Source: Microterricola viridarii (GTDB lineage: Bacteria; Actinomycetota; Actinomycetes; Actinomycetales; Microbacteriaceae). From it: DNA of 64,000 nt. A program made the position numbers and the translations under genes. Each line of letters starts with the position of its first letter. Position 1 is the first letter of the stretch. Shown in pieces: positions 52,592 through 64,000 of the stretch. Under the pieces are notes generated by a model that saw nothing but the letters and a program-made list of their open reading frames with translations, was not told the origin of the DNA and did not search any database. The stretch spans positions 124,001 to 188,000 of the forward strand of contig NZ_CP014145.1 of the NCBI RefSeq assembly GCF_001542775.1. The letters are read 5' to 3'.

Positions 52592-53668
52592 TCAGGCGAC
52601 GAGGGTCGCGTGATCACTGGTCCAGCCGACGCGCACGCGGTCGCCGCGGCCGAAGGCCGGCTCCGCGTTGGGGTGGTCGTCGTTGGCGCGCTCGGCGGTG
52701 AGGCGCTGGCCGTCCTCGGTGTCGACGAGGAACCGGGTGGTCGGGCCGGTGTAGACGGCCTCGGCGACGGTGCCGAGGAACGAGGTCTCGTTCGGGCCGG
52801 CCGCGGCGTCGGCCGCGCTCAGTCGCACCCGTTCCGGCCGCACGCTGACCAGCTTCGCGCCGGGCTGGTCGCTGCGGATCAGGTTGGAGAGGCCGAGGAA
52901 GCGGGCAACGAACTCGGTCTTCGGGAACTCGTAGACCTCGCGGGCGCTGCCGATCTGCTCGATCCGGCCGTTGTTGAACACGGCGACGCGGTCGCTCAGT
53001 GTGAGCGCCTCTTCCTGGTCGTGGGTGACGAAAATGAAGGTGATGCCGACTTCGCGCTGGATCTGCTTGAGTTCGATCTGCATCTCCTCGCGCAGCTGCT
53101 TGTCGAGGGCGCCGAGCGGCTCGTCCAGCAGCAGCACCTGCGGGCGCATGATGAGGGCGCGCGCCAGCGCGATCCGCTGGCGCTGCCCGCCGGAGAGCTG
53201 GTGCGGCAGGCGGTCGGCGACGGCCAAGAGGCGCACCTGCTCGAGGGACGAACGCACCTGGGCCTCGCGGTCGCTGCGGTTGGTGCCGCCCACGCGCAGG
53301 CCGTAGCCCACGTTCTCGGCGATGGTCAGGTGGGGGAACAGCGCGTAGTCCTGGAACACCGTGTTCACCGGGCGGGCGTGCGGCGGAACCTGGGTGACGT
53401 CGCTGCCGCTCAGGTGGATGCTGCCGCCGGTGACGGTCTCGAATCCGGCGATCATGCGCAGCACAGTGGTCTTGCCGGAGCCGGACGGCCCGAGCATCGA
53501 GAGGAATTCGCCGGGCTGCACCTCAAGGTCGAGCTGTTCGACGGCGGTGAAATCACCGAAGTGCTTCGAGACCTGGCTGAGGGTCACCGTTCCCGGGAGG
53601 GAACGGGGGGAGTCCGAGGACCGGGGGGAATCCGAAACTGACGGGGCTTGCTGGGCGGACGCGCGCAC
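52592..53668 (-). CDS. ABC importer ATPase, PotA type
   Basis: A 358-residue ATPase with Walker A GPSGSGKT near residues 56-63, signature LSGGQRQR, Walker B VLLLDEPLGALD and a C-terminal TOBE domain (VRPERVRLS...). GTG 53668 is supported by AAGGAG 8 bases upstream. It is the first gene of the polyamine-type operon. A divergent regulator starts 136 bases away, so the shared upstream region is the likely control point. Confidence 0.93.
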   Translation of the reverse strand: MRASAQQAPSVSDSPRSSDSPRSLPGTVTLSQVSKHFGDFTAVEQLDLEVQPGEFLSMLGPSGSGKTTVLRMIAGFETVTGGSIHLSGSDVTQVPPHARPVNTVFQDYALFPHLTIAENVGYGLRVGGTNRSDREAQVRSSLEQVRLLAVADRLPHQLSGGQRQRIALARALIMRPQVLLLDEPLGALDKQLREEMQIELKQIQREVGITFIFVTHDQEEALTLSDRVAVFNNGRIEQIGSAREVYEFPKTEFVARFLGLSNLIRSDQPGAKLVSVRPERVRLSAADAAAGPNETSFLGTVAEAVYTGPTTRFLVDTEDGQRLTAERANDDHPNAEPAFGRGDRVRVGWTSDHATLVA

Positions 53669-53803
53669 TGTGCGGACTCCTTAGATCGGCGGTGAAGTCA
53701 AAGGTGAGTGTTAACCTATAGAACTAGATGTCATATTTCAAGCCGGGCGCGAAGCGACGCCCCGAATGCGCACTTGTGCCCGGTTCGGTGTGAGAATTGA
53801 CCG

Positions 53804-54634
53804 ATGGATGCCGCCGGAACACGGGAGCCCCACGCGCCTGACGCGGGGGCAGGTCGGGCGGCGGTTCAGAACGGGGGAGTCGTGCCAGAGCCGAAGGCAG
53901 ATCGGCCGACGTCGCCGCGCCGTCTCGAGGGCGCGCTGTTCCAGTCGATCGGGGATGCCGGCCGCGCCGAGCTCGTCGAACGGCGGCTCGCCGATGCCAT
54001 CACAGGTGGCCTGCTCCGCGCCGGCGAACGCCTGCCGTCCGAGTCCGACCTCGCCCGCACCTTCGGCGTCGCCCCGGCCACGGTGCGGGAGTCCCTGCTC
54101 GGCCTGCGGGCACGCGGACTCGTCGTCACCCGGCGCGGGCGCAACGGCGGCAGCTTCGTCGCCGAGGGGGCCGACCCGCTGAGCCACGCGCTCGAATCGC
54201 TCCGCAACTCCTCCCGTCTGGCGCTGCGCGATCTCGGCGCCCACTACGCGGCGATCACCGCCGCCTGCGTGCGCCTCGCCGCCCGCCGTGCGGTGCCCAC
54301 CGAAGTGGAGCAGCTGCGCACCCGCTTCGAACGTCTCGACGAGGCCGACCTGGAGCAGTGGCGGCGCACCCTGGACGACGTGCAGATCGAGCTGGTCGCG
54401 CTCAGCCAGTCGGCGAGACTGACCAGGGAGCAGATGCGCCTGCAGGCCGAGATATCCCCGCTGCTGCGCCTGGTCGACACCGTGGCCGAATACCGCGGTG
54501 CCCAACGCGCCCTGCTGCTGGCCGTCATCGATGCCGTCGAGCGCGGCGACGCTGCCGGCGCCGTCGAGGCCACAGAGCAGATGGTGGATGCCGTCATCGA
54601 CGCGCTCATCGAAATGCAGTCGCGCCCGGCCTGA
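53804..54634 (+). CDS. FadR/GntR-family regulator
   Basis: A 276-residue regulator with a winged helix at about residues 60-122 (LPSESDLARTFGVAPATVRESLLGLRARGLVVTRRGRNGGSFV) and an FCD-like helical effector domain. The first 40 residues are Pro/Ala-rich; GTG 53882 may be a second start. It is divergent from the polyamine-type ATPase gene across an AT-rich stretch (TTAACCTATAGAACT near 53711), which suggests it controls that operon. It is followed by the Cache protein 80 bases downstream. Confidence 0.9.
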   Translation: MDAAGTREPHAPDAGAGRAAVQNGGVVPEPKADRPTSPRRLEGALFQSIGDAGRAELVERRLADAITGGLLRAGERLPSESDLARTFGVAPATVRESLLGLRARGLVVTRRGRNGGSFVAEGADPLSHALESLRNSSRLALRDLGAHYAAITAACVRLAARRAVPTEVEQLRTRFERLDEADLEQWRRTLDDVQIELVALSQSARLTREQMRLQAEISPLLRLVDTVAEYRGAQRALLLAVIDAVERGDAAGAVEATEQMVDAVIDALIEMQSRPA

Positions 54635-54714
54635 GCTGGCCCGGAGTGCTCTTCTCTGGATAGGATCCGACGACCACAGCTACGAGGCTGTGACGACCGC
54701 GGGAGCACGAAGCC

Positions 54715-55416
54715 ATGTTGACGACGACACATTCCGTGGCACTCCGGGCGGCCGAGATCGTGTCCGAGTACTTCAGCGCCCCCATCAGCGCCCTCGAGCA
54801 GACGGCCCAAACCCTCGGCGGCCAGCTCGCCGAGGCCAGGAGCGCCGGTCAGCTCACCGCCGCCCAACTCGACCTGCTGGTCGAGCCGCACGCGCACACC
54901 GCGCTCGCGCTCGCCGAGGCGCGGGTCTACGGCGCCGGCTTCATCGCCGCCGTCGACCTGCTCTCCGGCGCCAGGAACCACCTGTCCTGGTGGCAGGGCG
55001 ATGACCGCGGCAAGCTGGTGCTCGCCGCGCAGTCGGTCAACAAGGAGTTCATCGACTACAGCGACTTCGAGTGGTATCGGGTGCCGATGATGACCGGTGC
55101 CTCGCACGTGGCCGGGCCGCACGTCGACTACCTCTGCAGCGACGAGTACACGGTCACCGTCGCGGCCCCCGTGCACATCGACGGCGACTTCGTCGGCGTC
55201 GCCGGACTCGACATGCTCATCGACTCGGTGGAACGCCAGCTGATGCCGCGCCTCAGCGCCCTCGACGCTCCCGTCACGCTGGTCAACGGCGTCGGCCGAG
55301 TGATTGTGTCCACGGATGCCGGCCACACCACCGGCGACGCCGTGCGCGGTGGCCGGCTCGCCGAGCTCGCCCGCACCCGCTGCGCCGGGGTCGAGCTCGA
55401 CATCATCCTCGGCTGA
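54715..55416 (+). CDS. Solitary Cache-domain protein
   Basis: A 233-residue soluble protein with a single Cache/PDC-like sensor fold: ARVYGAGFIAAVDLL, GDDRGKLVLAAQSVNKEFIDYSDFEWYRVPMMTG, CSDEYTVTVAAPVHIDGDFVGVAGLDMLI. These domains bind small ligands, usually outside the cell in chemoreceptors or kinases, but here there is neither a signal peptide, a membrane segment, nor an output domain. Its place after a GntR gene and beside a polyamine-type importer suggests a ligand-buffering or co-sensing role. The function is otherwise unknown. Confidence 0.82.
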   Translation: MLTTTHSVALRAAEIVSEYFSAPISALEQTAQTLGGQLAEARSAGQLTAAQLDLLVEPHAHTALALAEARVYGAGFIAAVDLLSGARNHLSWWQGDDRGKLVLAAQSVNKEFIDYSDFEWYRVPMMTGASHVAGPHVDYLCSDEYTVTVAAPVHIDGDFVGVAGLDMLIDSVERQLMPRLSALDAPVTLVNGVGRVIVSTDAGHTTGDAVRGGRLAELARTRCAGVELDIILG

Positions 55417-55431
55417 GCCGGCGCTGGTTGA

Positions 55432-55604
55432 GCCGCCCCCGCTGGTTGAGCCGCCCCGCTGGTTGAGCCGCCCCCGCTGGCTGAGCCCCCGCTGGTTGAG
55501 CTTGTCGAAACCTCGCACCCCGTTTCTTGAGCTTGTCGATACCCGTTTTCCGTTGGTTGAGCCTGTCGAAACCCGTTTTCCGTTGGTTGAGCTTGTCGAA
55601 ACCC
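55432..55604 (+). repeat. Array of eight REP-like units, all forward
   Basis: After the Cache gene stop come about eight copies of GCTGGTTGAGC or close variants in one direction (starting at 55432, 55441, 55458, 55476, 55491, then CTTGAGCTTGTCG near 55526, 55553 and 55582). The last four add TTGTCGAAACC-type ends. The copies are 9 to 30 bases apart, unlike the paired copies at 35240-35290. Confidence 0.85.
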
Positions 55605-55692
55605 GGCAAGCACCGGTAACTGTTCACAGGTTGCCTTGGACTGGGCTGCCGCCTTTCGCGACGCTGCGCGTCACGCATGCCACCATGGAACG

Positions 55693-56301
55693 GTGAGCAC
55701 AGCAGCCGTCATCCCTCCCGCCCCCACCGCCCAGGCCAAGTACCAGGTGCGCTTCGACTGGGGCCTGGCCGGTGCAGCCCGCATCGCGCCGGGCGCCGAC
55801 GTGCTGGTCTGGGTCGACGTGTTGGGCCCCGCCTGGCGCGCACGGCAGGGCATCGAGGATGCCGCAGCGGCGCCTGCCCAGACGCCGACCGAGGTGCCCG
55901 CCGCTCTTCCTCCGCACATTCCCGTGCTCCGCGCCGGATTCGGCAACGCCGCCGCCACGGCGCGCTGGATCACCGACCTGCAGCACCGGCTCGGTCACCG
56001 CGCGATGATCGCGATCGTCGCCGCGGGGGAGTCGGAGACCGACGGCGTGCGCTTCGCCGTCGAGGACCAGCTGGCTGCCGGCGCCGTGATCGACGCACTG
56101 GCCACCCTCGGCACCGACTACTGCTCGCCGGAAGCCGCTGCCAGCTGCGCCGCCTTCACCGGTCTGCGCGGCGCCGTCGCCCACCTGCTCACGGCCAGCG
56201 CCTCGGCGCAGCAGCTCGTGGCGGCCGGTGTCGCACCGGCGCAGATCCGCGCGGCCGGCGTACTTGATTCAGAAGAGCAGGCGGACGTTGTGCGCGGCTG
56301 A
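55693..56301 (+). CDS. 2-phosphosulfolactate phosphatase-like protein (ComB family)
   Basis: A 202-residue ComB-like protein: QAKYQVRFDWGLAGA, ADVLVWVDVLG, and the late GTDYCSPEAAASCAAFTGLRGAVAHLLTASASAQQL. In methanogens ComB acts in coenzyme M synthesis. In actinobacteria, which do not make coenzyme M by that route, the substrate is unknown. The start GTG 55693 follows the REP array by about 90 bases. It converges on the CGNR gene. Confidence 0.82.
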   Translation: MSTAAVIPPAPTAQAKYQVRFDWGLAGAARIAPGADVLVWVDVLGPAWRARQGIEDAAAAPAQTPTEVPAALPPHIPVLRAGFGNAAATARWITDLQHRLGHRAMIAIVAAGESETDGVRFAVEDQLAAGAVIDALATLGTDYCSPEAAASCAAFTGLRGAVAHLLTASASAQQLVAAGVAPAQIRAAGVLDSEEQADVVRG

Positions 56302-56329
56302 GACGCGTCGCTCCTGAGCCGCCGGGTCG

Positions 56330-56917
56330 CTACTGGGCCTGCGCGGCTGCCTTCGCCCGGTGCTTGCGCACCTTGGCGCGGTTGCCGCAGCGCTGCATCG
56401 AGCACCAACGCCGACTGCCCGCCCGGGAGGTGTCGAGGTAGATGATCGAGCAGTCGTCGGCCGAGCAGGGGTGGATGCGCCCGCCGGCCTCCGGCCCGAA
56501 CAGACGAACCGCCTCCCGGGCGAGCGTCGAGAGCGCCTGCGGAACGCGCACGCTGGCGTGCCCGGCCTGGCGGTTCCCACCGGGGAGTGCAGGCGGCACG
56601 TCGGGGGTGGCCGCGAACAGGTTGACGATGTCGATGTCGGATGCCGGCAGCTCCTCGCCCGCGGCGGCGGCCACGGCCAGCCGGGCGATCGCGTCGCGCA
56701 GCCCGCGAGCATCCTCGAGGTCCCCTGGCCGCGGAACGCCCTGCACCTCGCCGAAGCGCTCGCCGAGCCAGCCGAGCAGATCATCCAGGCCCAGCAGCAG
56801 CTCGGCGCCGGCGCCGGAGTCGTCGTCCGGGTCGGCCACGAGGGGGCCGGTGTAGGCGAAATCCAGCGCAGCGGAACCGGAGTCGAACCACCAGCGAGTG
56901 CCCTCAACCGGGGTCAA
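56330..56917 (-). CDS. CGNR zinc-finger/ABATE domain protein
   Basis: A 195-residue regulator-like protein. The N-terminal ABATE-type helical domain (DSGSAALDFAYTGPL) is followed by the CGNR finger HPCSADDCSIIYLDTS...RRWCSMQRCGNRAKVRKHR with four Cys. It is probably a stress-related DNA-binding protein. The start appears to be TTG 56917; no ATG or GTG is in frame after the upstream stop, and the weak site GGGG precedes it. Confidence 0.86.
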   Translation of the reverse strand: MTPVEGTRWWFDSGSAALDFAYTGPLVADPDDDSGAGAELLLGLDDLLGWLGERFGEVQGVPRPGDLEDARGLRDAIARLAVAAAAGEELPASDIDIVNLFAATPDVPPALPGGNRQAGHASVRVPQALSTLAREAVRLFGPEAGGRIHPCSADDCSIIYLDTSRAGSRRWCSMQRCGNRAKVRKHRAKAAAQAQ

Positions 56918-56959
56918 CCACTGCCCCGTGGGATCTGAACGCTCGCGACTGCCATGTAA

Positions 56960-57490
56960 CTACGGTATCGGGTTACCCAGGGTGGCTTGCGCGCCCTGCA
57001 CCCTGCCACCGGCAGCCGCGAGGCGCCGCGCCGCGGGGGTGATCACCCGGTGCTCCCAGGAGATCAGGTTGGCGGCAGAGAACCCGCGGCCGCACAGCCC
57101 ACACGAGAGGTCGCGCACCGGCTTGCGGTAGCGGTAGTGCGCGTGCCCGGCGGGGCAGTGGCCAAGCCAGGGTGCGAGCTCGTCGGCGATCTCGCCGTGG
57201 TGGGTGCGCTCGCCCTCGTAGCCGAGCTCGCGGGCGGTCGCCGCCCAGCGCGGGCCATGCCCGGCCCGGGGGCCGACCAGCGCGTGCGCGACCTCGTGCA
57301 GCAGGATCTGATGGATCTCGTCGTCGTCGTAACGGGCAGCCAGATAGCGCGAGACGGTGATGTGCTTCGAGGTGAAGTTGCAGAGGCCGGCGCGCTTCTT
57401 CGCATTGTCGAAGCCGAACGACCAGGCGGGGTCGAGGTGCAGGGCGATCAGCGCGTTCGCCCAGTGCCTCACGCGGTCAAGATCTGCCAT
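56960..57490 (-). CDS. SprT-like zinc metalloprotease-fold protein
   Basis: A 176-residue SprT family protein with the active-site helix LLHEVAHALVG (HExxH, near residue 65) and a C-terminal zinc ribbon (CPAGHAHYRYRKPV...SCGLCGRGF). SPRTN relatives clear DNA-protein crosslinks. ATG 57490 gives a standard N-terminus. It lies downstream of the TPR-like gene by 45 bases on the same strand. Confidence 0.88.
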   Translation of the reverse strand: MADLDRVRHWANALIALHLDPAWSFGFDNAKKRAGLCNFTSKHITVSRYLAARYDDDEIHQILLHEVAHALVGPRAGHGPRWAATARELGYEGERTHHGEIADELAPWLGHCPAGHAHYRYRKPVRDLSCGLCGRGFSAANLISWEHRVITPAARRLAAAGGRVQGAQATLGNPIP

Positions 57491-57535
57491 GGCATGAGGA
57501 TACTGCGCGGCACCGACGCCGAGGAATAGCGATAT

Positions 57536-58051
57536 TCAGCGGCTCAGCGAGATCCGGCCGGCGATCGGCAGGGTCTCCATCATCGACTCGGCGAGCAGCG
57601 ACTCGACCACCAGCACCGAGGTCAGCGAGGCCTCCATCAGGTCGGCCGGTGCGCCGTGCTTCTCACGCAGGAACACCGCCGCCTTGAAATCGATGAGGGC
57701 GGATGACAGGTCTCCCGCGTCGAAGTGCACCTTGCCGCGGTGCTGCCGGGCGAAGGCCTCGATGCGGGTCCACTCGTGTGTGGCGGCATCCTCGACGACG
57801 GCCGACATCTCAGATTCCGCCTCGACCAGCTTGCCCTGGAACTGCAGCACCTGGGCCCGCCGCAGCCTGGCCTTGACGTTGTCTTTGCGGTCCCCGGTGA
57901 AGCGGGTGAGGCGCAGCGCCTCGTTGGCAACCTCGAAGGCCTCGTCGAGACGGCCGAGCAGCCGCAGCAGCGCGGTGCGCTCGGCCAGCGCGCTCAGGCT
58001 GCGCAACTCTGCGAGTTCGGCGAGGCGCTCTTCGGCGGCCTGCAGGTCCAC
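57536..58051 (-). CDS. TPR-like hypothetical protein
   Basis: A 171-residue helical protein with TPR-like pairs (LLRLLGRLDEAFEVANEALRLTRFTGD; VLQFQGKLVEAESEMSAVV; GKVHFDAGDLSSALIDFKAAVFLRE). The start used here is GTG 58051, but the frame continues upstream as EDPLSIILGYDPVTLREKV without ATG, GTG or TTG until a TAG, and that part looks coding. A non-standard start or a mutated 5' end is possible. No enzymatic motif is seen; protein binding is the likely role. Confidence 0.7.
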   Translation of the reverse strand: MDLQAAEERLAELAELRSLSALAERTALLRLLGRLDEAFEVANEALRLTRFTGDRKDNVKARLRRAQVLQFQGKLVEAESEMSAVVEDAATHEWTRIEAFARQHRGKVHFDAGDLSSALIDFKAAVFLREKHGAPADLMEASLTSVLVVESLLAESMMETLPIAGRISLSR

Positions 58052-58218
58052 CTTCTCGCGCAGGGTGACGGGGTCGTAGCCAAGAATGATGCTCAGGGGG
58101 TCTTCCAGACGTGCGTCGCGAGGCTATCGCGTGGCGGGGTGTTCCCTCCACGATAACCCGCGACGGGCCCGCACGCAGCCACACCCGCGGACCGGTCGCC
58201 GTCCGCAGGTGCCGCCTC

Positions 58219-59490
58219 TCAGCCGGGCGCCGGCGCGAGCGCCACCTGCCACAGCCTGTCGTCGTCGATGCCCGGGTCGCCGCGCCCGTCGGTGTTGTTG
58301 CTGAGGAACCACAGCGTGCCGTCCGGGCCGGCCGCGACGTCGCGGATGCGCCCGAACTCCCCGACGAACCAGGGCGTCGCCGGCTGGCCGGAATCCGGCA
58401 CCCAGCGCCACAGGCGCTCGCCGCGCAGCGCCGCGATGAACACGGTGTCGTTCACCACGGCCAGACCGCTCGGGCTGGCCTCGTCCGTCGGCCACTGCTG
58501 CACAGGGTCGACGAAGCGCGGGTCGCCCGCTGCCCCCTCGACGACGGGCCAGCCATAGTTGCTGCCCGGGGTCACCAGGTTCAGCTCGTCCCAGGTGTCC
58601 TGCCCGAACTCGGCGGCCCAGAGGCGCCCGCGGGAATCCCAGCCGATGCCCTGCGGGTTGCGGTGGCCGAGGCTCCAGACCAGGTTGCCGAACGGGTTGT
58701 CGGCCGGCACGGCCCCCGTCGGACTCATCCGCAGGATCTTGCCGCCGAGGTAGTCGGTGCTCTGGGCGCCCTCACGGTTGCCGGCGTCGCCGGCGGTGGC
58801 GTAGAGCATGCCGTCCGGGCCGAAGGCGATGCGCCCGCCGTCGTGGTTGCTGGCGCGAGGGATCCCGCCGGTGACGGGCTCGGCCGCGCCGAGCGCGAGA
58901 GCGCCCGGCGCGCCCTGCAGCTGCATCCGCACGATGCGGTTGTCGGAGTCGCTGGTGAAGTAGGCGTACACCCAGGTTCCGGGGGAGCCCGCTTCGGCCG
59001 CGAGGGCGGCCAACCCGAGCAGCCCGCCCTCGCCACCGGGCGCAACCCCGGCCACGGTGCCGACGACTCGTGTGCTGCCGTCCGCCAACAGTTCGAGCAC
59101 GTCAGCGCTGTCGCGCTCGCTGATGAGCGTGGTGCCATCCGGCACTGCCATGCCGTCGGCGGTGGTGACCGCGCTCCCGGCGCGCGCGCCGACGCCGGCC
59201 GCCGTCAGGCGCAAGATCGACCATGGCGCGTCGAGCCGGCTGGTGACCACACTCGGCGCGCCGCTGGGCTGCACCGGAACGAGCACGGGCTGAGCGGATG
59301 CCGGGGCGCTTGCCGTCGGCCGCGGCTCGGCGCTCGCCGTCGCACCCGTGCTCGGGGGAGTCGGCGCCGGGGCTGTGCAGCCGGCGAGCAGCAGCGCTGG
59401 CAGTAATAGTGCAGGCAGCGCGGCAGGCAGCGCGGCGAGCGACCTCGTGCGCGAGCCCCCGGGCCCGCGGTGCGTGTACGGTCCGCTCAT
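58219..59490 (-). CDS. PQQ-dependent sugar dehydrogenase-like lipoprotein
   Basis: A 423-residue lipoprotein with lipobox LAGC (Cys38), a Pro/Thr/Ala-rich spacer and a six-bladed soluble glucose/sorbosone dehydrogenase propeller: GEGGLLGLAAL, YAYFTSDSDNRIVRM, SNHDGGRIAFGPDGMLYATAGDAGN and GHRNPQGIGWDSRGRLWAAEFGQDTWDELN. The catalytic His of RNPQG and SNHDGG loops is present. ATG 59490 has GGAGG upstream. PQQ itself is not made by any gene here. Confidence 0.88.
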   Translation of the reverse strand: MSGPYTHRGPGGSRTRSLAALPAALPALLLPALLLAGCTAPAPTPPSTGATASAEPRPTASAPASAQPVLVPVQPSGAPSVVTSRLDAPWSILRLTAAGVGARAGSAVTTADGMAVPDGTTLISERDSADVLELLADGSTRVVGTVAGVAPGGEGGLLGLAALAAEAGSPGTWVYAYFTSDSDNRIVRMQLQGAPGALALGAAEPVTGGIPRASNHDGGRIAFGPDGMLYATAGDAGNREGAQSTDYLGGKILRMSPTGAVPADNPFGNLVWSLGHRNPQGIGWDSRGRLWAAEFGQDTWDELNLVTPGSNYGWPVVEGAAGDPRFVDPVQQWPTDEASPSGLAVVNDTVFIAALRGERLWRWVPDSGQPATPWFVGEFGRIRDVAAGPDGTLWFLSNNTDGRGDPGIDDDRLWQVALAPAPG

Positions 59491-59580
59491 GGGCGCCTCC
59501 CGTCTTCCGGAATCCACCCAGTCTCCGCCATCGCGCTCGCCGCGGCCACCTGTGTCCCAGAGGTGCCGGCCCGGCGCGGA

Positions 59581-60456
59581 TTAGCGCTTCAGCGTGAAGA
59601 TGGTGCGTTCCGGCAGTGGCGAGGCGGTCGCCGTGTCATCCGTGACGATGCTGCCGGCGTTCGCGAAGGCGTCGAGCTCGGCCCCGTCGATCACCTTGGC
59701 CGGGTGCGGCCCGCCCGCGAGCAGGCGCGGCAGCCAGTCCGTGTCGATCGGGTTCGGCGCCGCCACGAACACGAAGTTGCCGAAGCGGCGACCCTTCAAC
59801 ACCTGCGCCTCGGCCATCGCGATCACGTGCGGCAGCACCGAGCGCAGCGTCGCCGCCTGCGCCTTGGCGAAGGCCGAGCCGGGGCCGTCGGCCACGTTGA
59901 CCAGGATCACGCCGCGCGGCGAGAGCAGCGGGGCGGCGAGGGCGTAGAACTCGCGGCTGGTCACGTGGGCCGGTGTGCGCGCGCCGGAAAAGATGTCGAT
60001 GACGACGAGGTCAACGGTGCCGTGCAGGCCCGGCGGCAGCTTGCCGAGCACCTCGCGGGCGTCGCCGTGCCGCACCCGGATCTGCGCGCGCTTCGACCAC
60101 GGCAGCTCGGTGCGCACGAACTCGACGAGGTCGCTCTCGATCTCGACAACCTGCTGCCGAGAGCCCGGCCGGGTCGCCTCCACGTAGCGGGGGATGGTGA
60201 GCGCGCCGGCACCCAGGTGCACCGCGGTGATCGGCTCGCCCGGGTCGCCGATCAGGTCGATGACGTGGCCCATGCGCTGGATGTACTCGAAGAACAGCTC
60301 GCCGGGGTTGGCCATGTTCACGTGGGACTGCGGGGTGCCGTCGACGACCAGCTGGTAGGCGCCGTCGACGTATTCGTCCGGCGCGATCTCCGCCAGGTGC
60401 CCGCTGAGGCCGAGCGTCACGCTCGGGATGTCGTCATTGCCGCGCCGTGAACCCAT
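59581..60456 (-). CDS. Spermidine synthase-like methyltransferase-fold protein
   Basis: A 291-residue Rossmann protein of the spermidine synthase family ([57 protein letters not shown]). The GxG loop reads LGAGAL and the Asp/Glu acceptor is present. Whether it makes polyamines is uncertain, because many actinobacterial members have lost the amine site. ATG 60456 is chosen; upstream in-frame codons lie in the repeat-containing intergenic region. Confidence 0.87.
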   Translation of the reverse strand: MGSRRGNDDIPSVTLGLSGHLAEIAPDEYVDGAYQLVVDGTPQSHVNMANPGELFFEYIQRMGHVIDLIGDPGEPITAVHLGAGALTIPRYVEATRPGSRQQVVEIESDLVEFVRTELPWSKRAQIRVRHGDAREVLGKLPPGLHGTVDLVVIDIFSGARTPAHVTSREFYALAAPLLSPRGVILVNVADGPGSAFAKAQAATLRSVLPHVIAMAEAQVLKGRRFGNFVFVAAPNPIDTDWLPRLLAGGPHPAKVIDGAELDAFANAGSIVTDDTATASPLPERTIFTLKR

Positions 60457-60818
60457 GCCACAAGGGTACGTCCCCTGGCGCGGGGCGCAGCGTCGCGAAA
60501 GGCGGCAGCCAGAATCCGCGGAATCGGGCGGACGGTTGCCGGGGTTTGGCTGGTTTCGACAGGCCACATGAGCGCGAAACGAGGCCTCCGAAGGGCGAAG
60601 CTGCGTTATACCCGAGAATTCAAATCAGGTCAACATTTGGCTGGACATGGCGCGCCAACGCGCCTATAGTTGATCTTTGCGCTCCCAGACATTTCTATGC
60701 CCTCATATTGCGGTCGGCCTTGTGTCTCCTCGGTTTTCCGAGGCGCCACGCATTGAGCGTCTGTGGAGTTCTCCTTACTGATCGTAACGACCCGACGGGG
60801 TCCACGGAGGTTATTTCC
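60457..60818. other. rpoB leader and promoter region
   Basis: 362 bases with no gene. A degraded REP-like piece (GGTTTCGACAGGCC, near 60553-60566) lies first. A probable rpoB promoter is at 60642-60670, which leaves a leader of about 140 bases. No clear attenuator hairpin was found in the leader, and L7/L12 (rplL) is not the gene directly upstream in this window. Confidence 0.6.
60642..60670 (+). promoter_or_regulatory. Probable rpoB promoter
   Basis: TGGACA (60642-60647) and TATAGT (60665-60670) are separated by exactly 17 bases, a good match to the vegetative sigma factor consensus. It lies 148 bases before the rpoB start. Confidence 0.65.

Positions 60819-64000
<3,182 letters not shown>

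Noticed and set aside
53882..54634. GTG start for the FadR-type regulator
   Set aside because: The purine run is only about two bases from this codon, too close; ATG 53804 is retained with doubt.
55432..55604. CRISPR-like short repeats
   Set aside because: Spacing is irregular, there are no equal-length unique spacers, and no cas gene is near.

Overview
The window reads as a chromosomal segment of a high-GC Gram-positive actinobacterium, most likely in Microbacteriaceae. Grounds are the very GC-rich third codon positions, the frequent GTG and TTG starts, actinobacterial families (DUF5997, DUF4916-type NUDIX, CGNR, HelD, the fused AccD/AccA-type carboxyltransferase) and an rpoB that opens with TTG. 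Genus and species cannot be read from the sequence alone. No transposase, integrase, phage gene, CRISPR array or rRNA was seen.

Region 1 (1-25 kb) is accessory and catabolic. After a 5'-truncated carboxyltransferase come an esterase and a GH78 alpha-L-rhamnosidase. A quercetinase-like bicupin and an IclR regulator face the other way. A four-gene Dpp/Opp-type ABC importer follows (lipoprotein, permease, permease-ATPase fusion, ATPase), joined by 4-bp overlaps or short gaps to a second GH78, a GH43 and a second esterase. Opposed to these are a GH1 beta-glycosidase, another GH43 and a 1016-residue membrane-anchored glycosidase-like protein. The set suggests import and dismantling of rhamnosylated plant glycosides. 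The flavonol-dioxygenase-type cupin next to a rhamnosidase points to flavonol glycosides such as rutin. Two matching palindromes, one before the cupin gene and one between the regulator and the transporter, look like the IclR operators.

Region 2 (23.6-36.9 kb) holds a BCCT compatible-solute transporter, a DHA2 drug exporter, an anchored thermonuclease, a tRNA-Met-like gene, a GATase / LysR-effector pair with a divergent DUF5997 gene, an esterase/GNAT pair, a NUDIX gene, two tandem RibD-like reductases, a nucleoside hydrolase and a GNAT. Region 3 (37-41.3 kb) is a probable proline or hydroxyproline peptide salvage cluster: M24 aminopeptidase, GntR, ornithine-cyclodeaminase family and proline racemase family.

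Region 4 (41.7-49.4 kb) has a DEAD-box helicase, OsmC, HelD, EVE, SRPBCC-like and coiled-coil membrane proteins. Region 5 (49.6-55.4 kb) is a polyamine-type ABC operon (ATPase, lipoprotein, two permeases) divergent from a FadR-type regulator and a solitary Cache-domain protein. Region 6 (55.7-64 kb) has a ComB-like protein, a CGNR protein, a SprT-like protein, a TPR-like protein, a soluble glucose dehydrogenase-like lipoprotein, a spermidine-synthase-like protein, and finally rpoB, cut by the window end.

Palindromic REP-like repeats built on GCTGGTTGAGC-TGTCGAAA and related sequences cluster in intergenic spaces at 30.4, 34.7-35.3 and 55.4-55.6 kb, with single related copies near 27.9 and possibly 60.5 kb.
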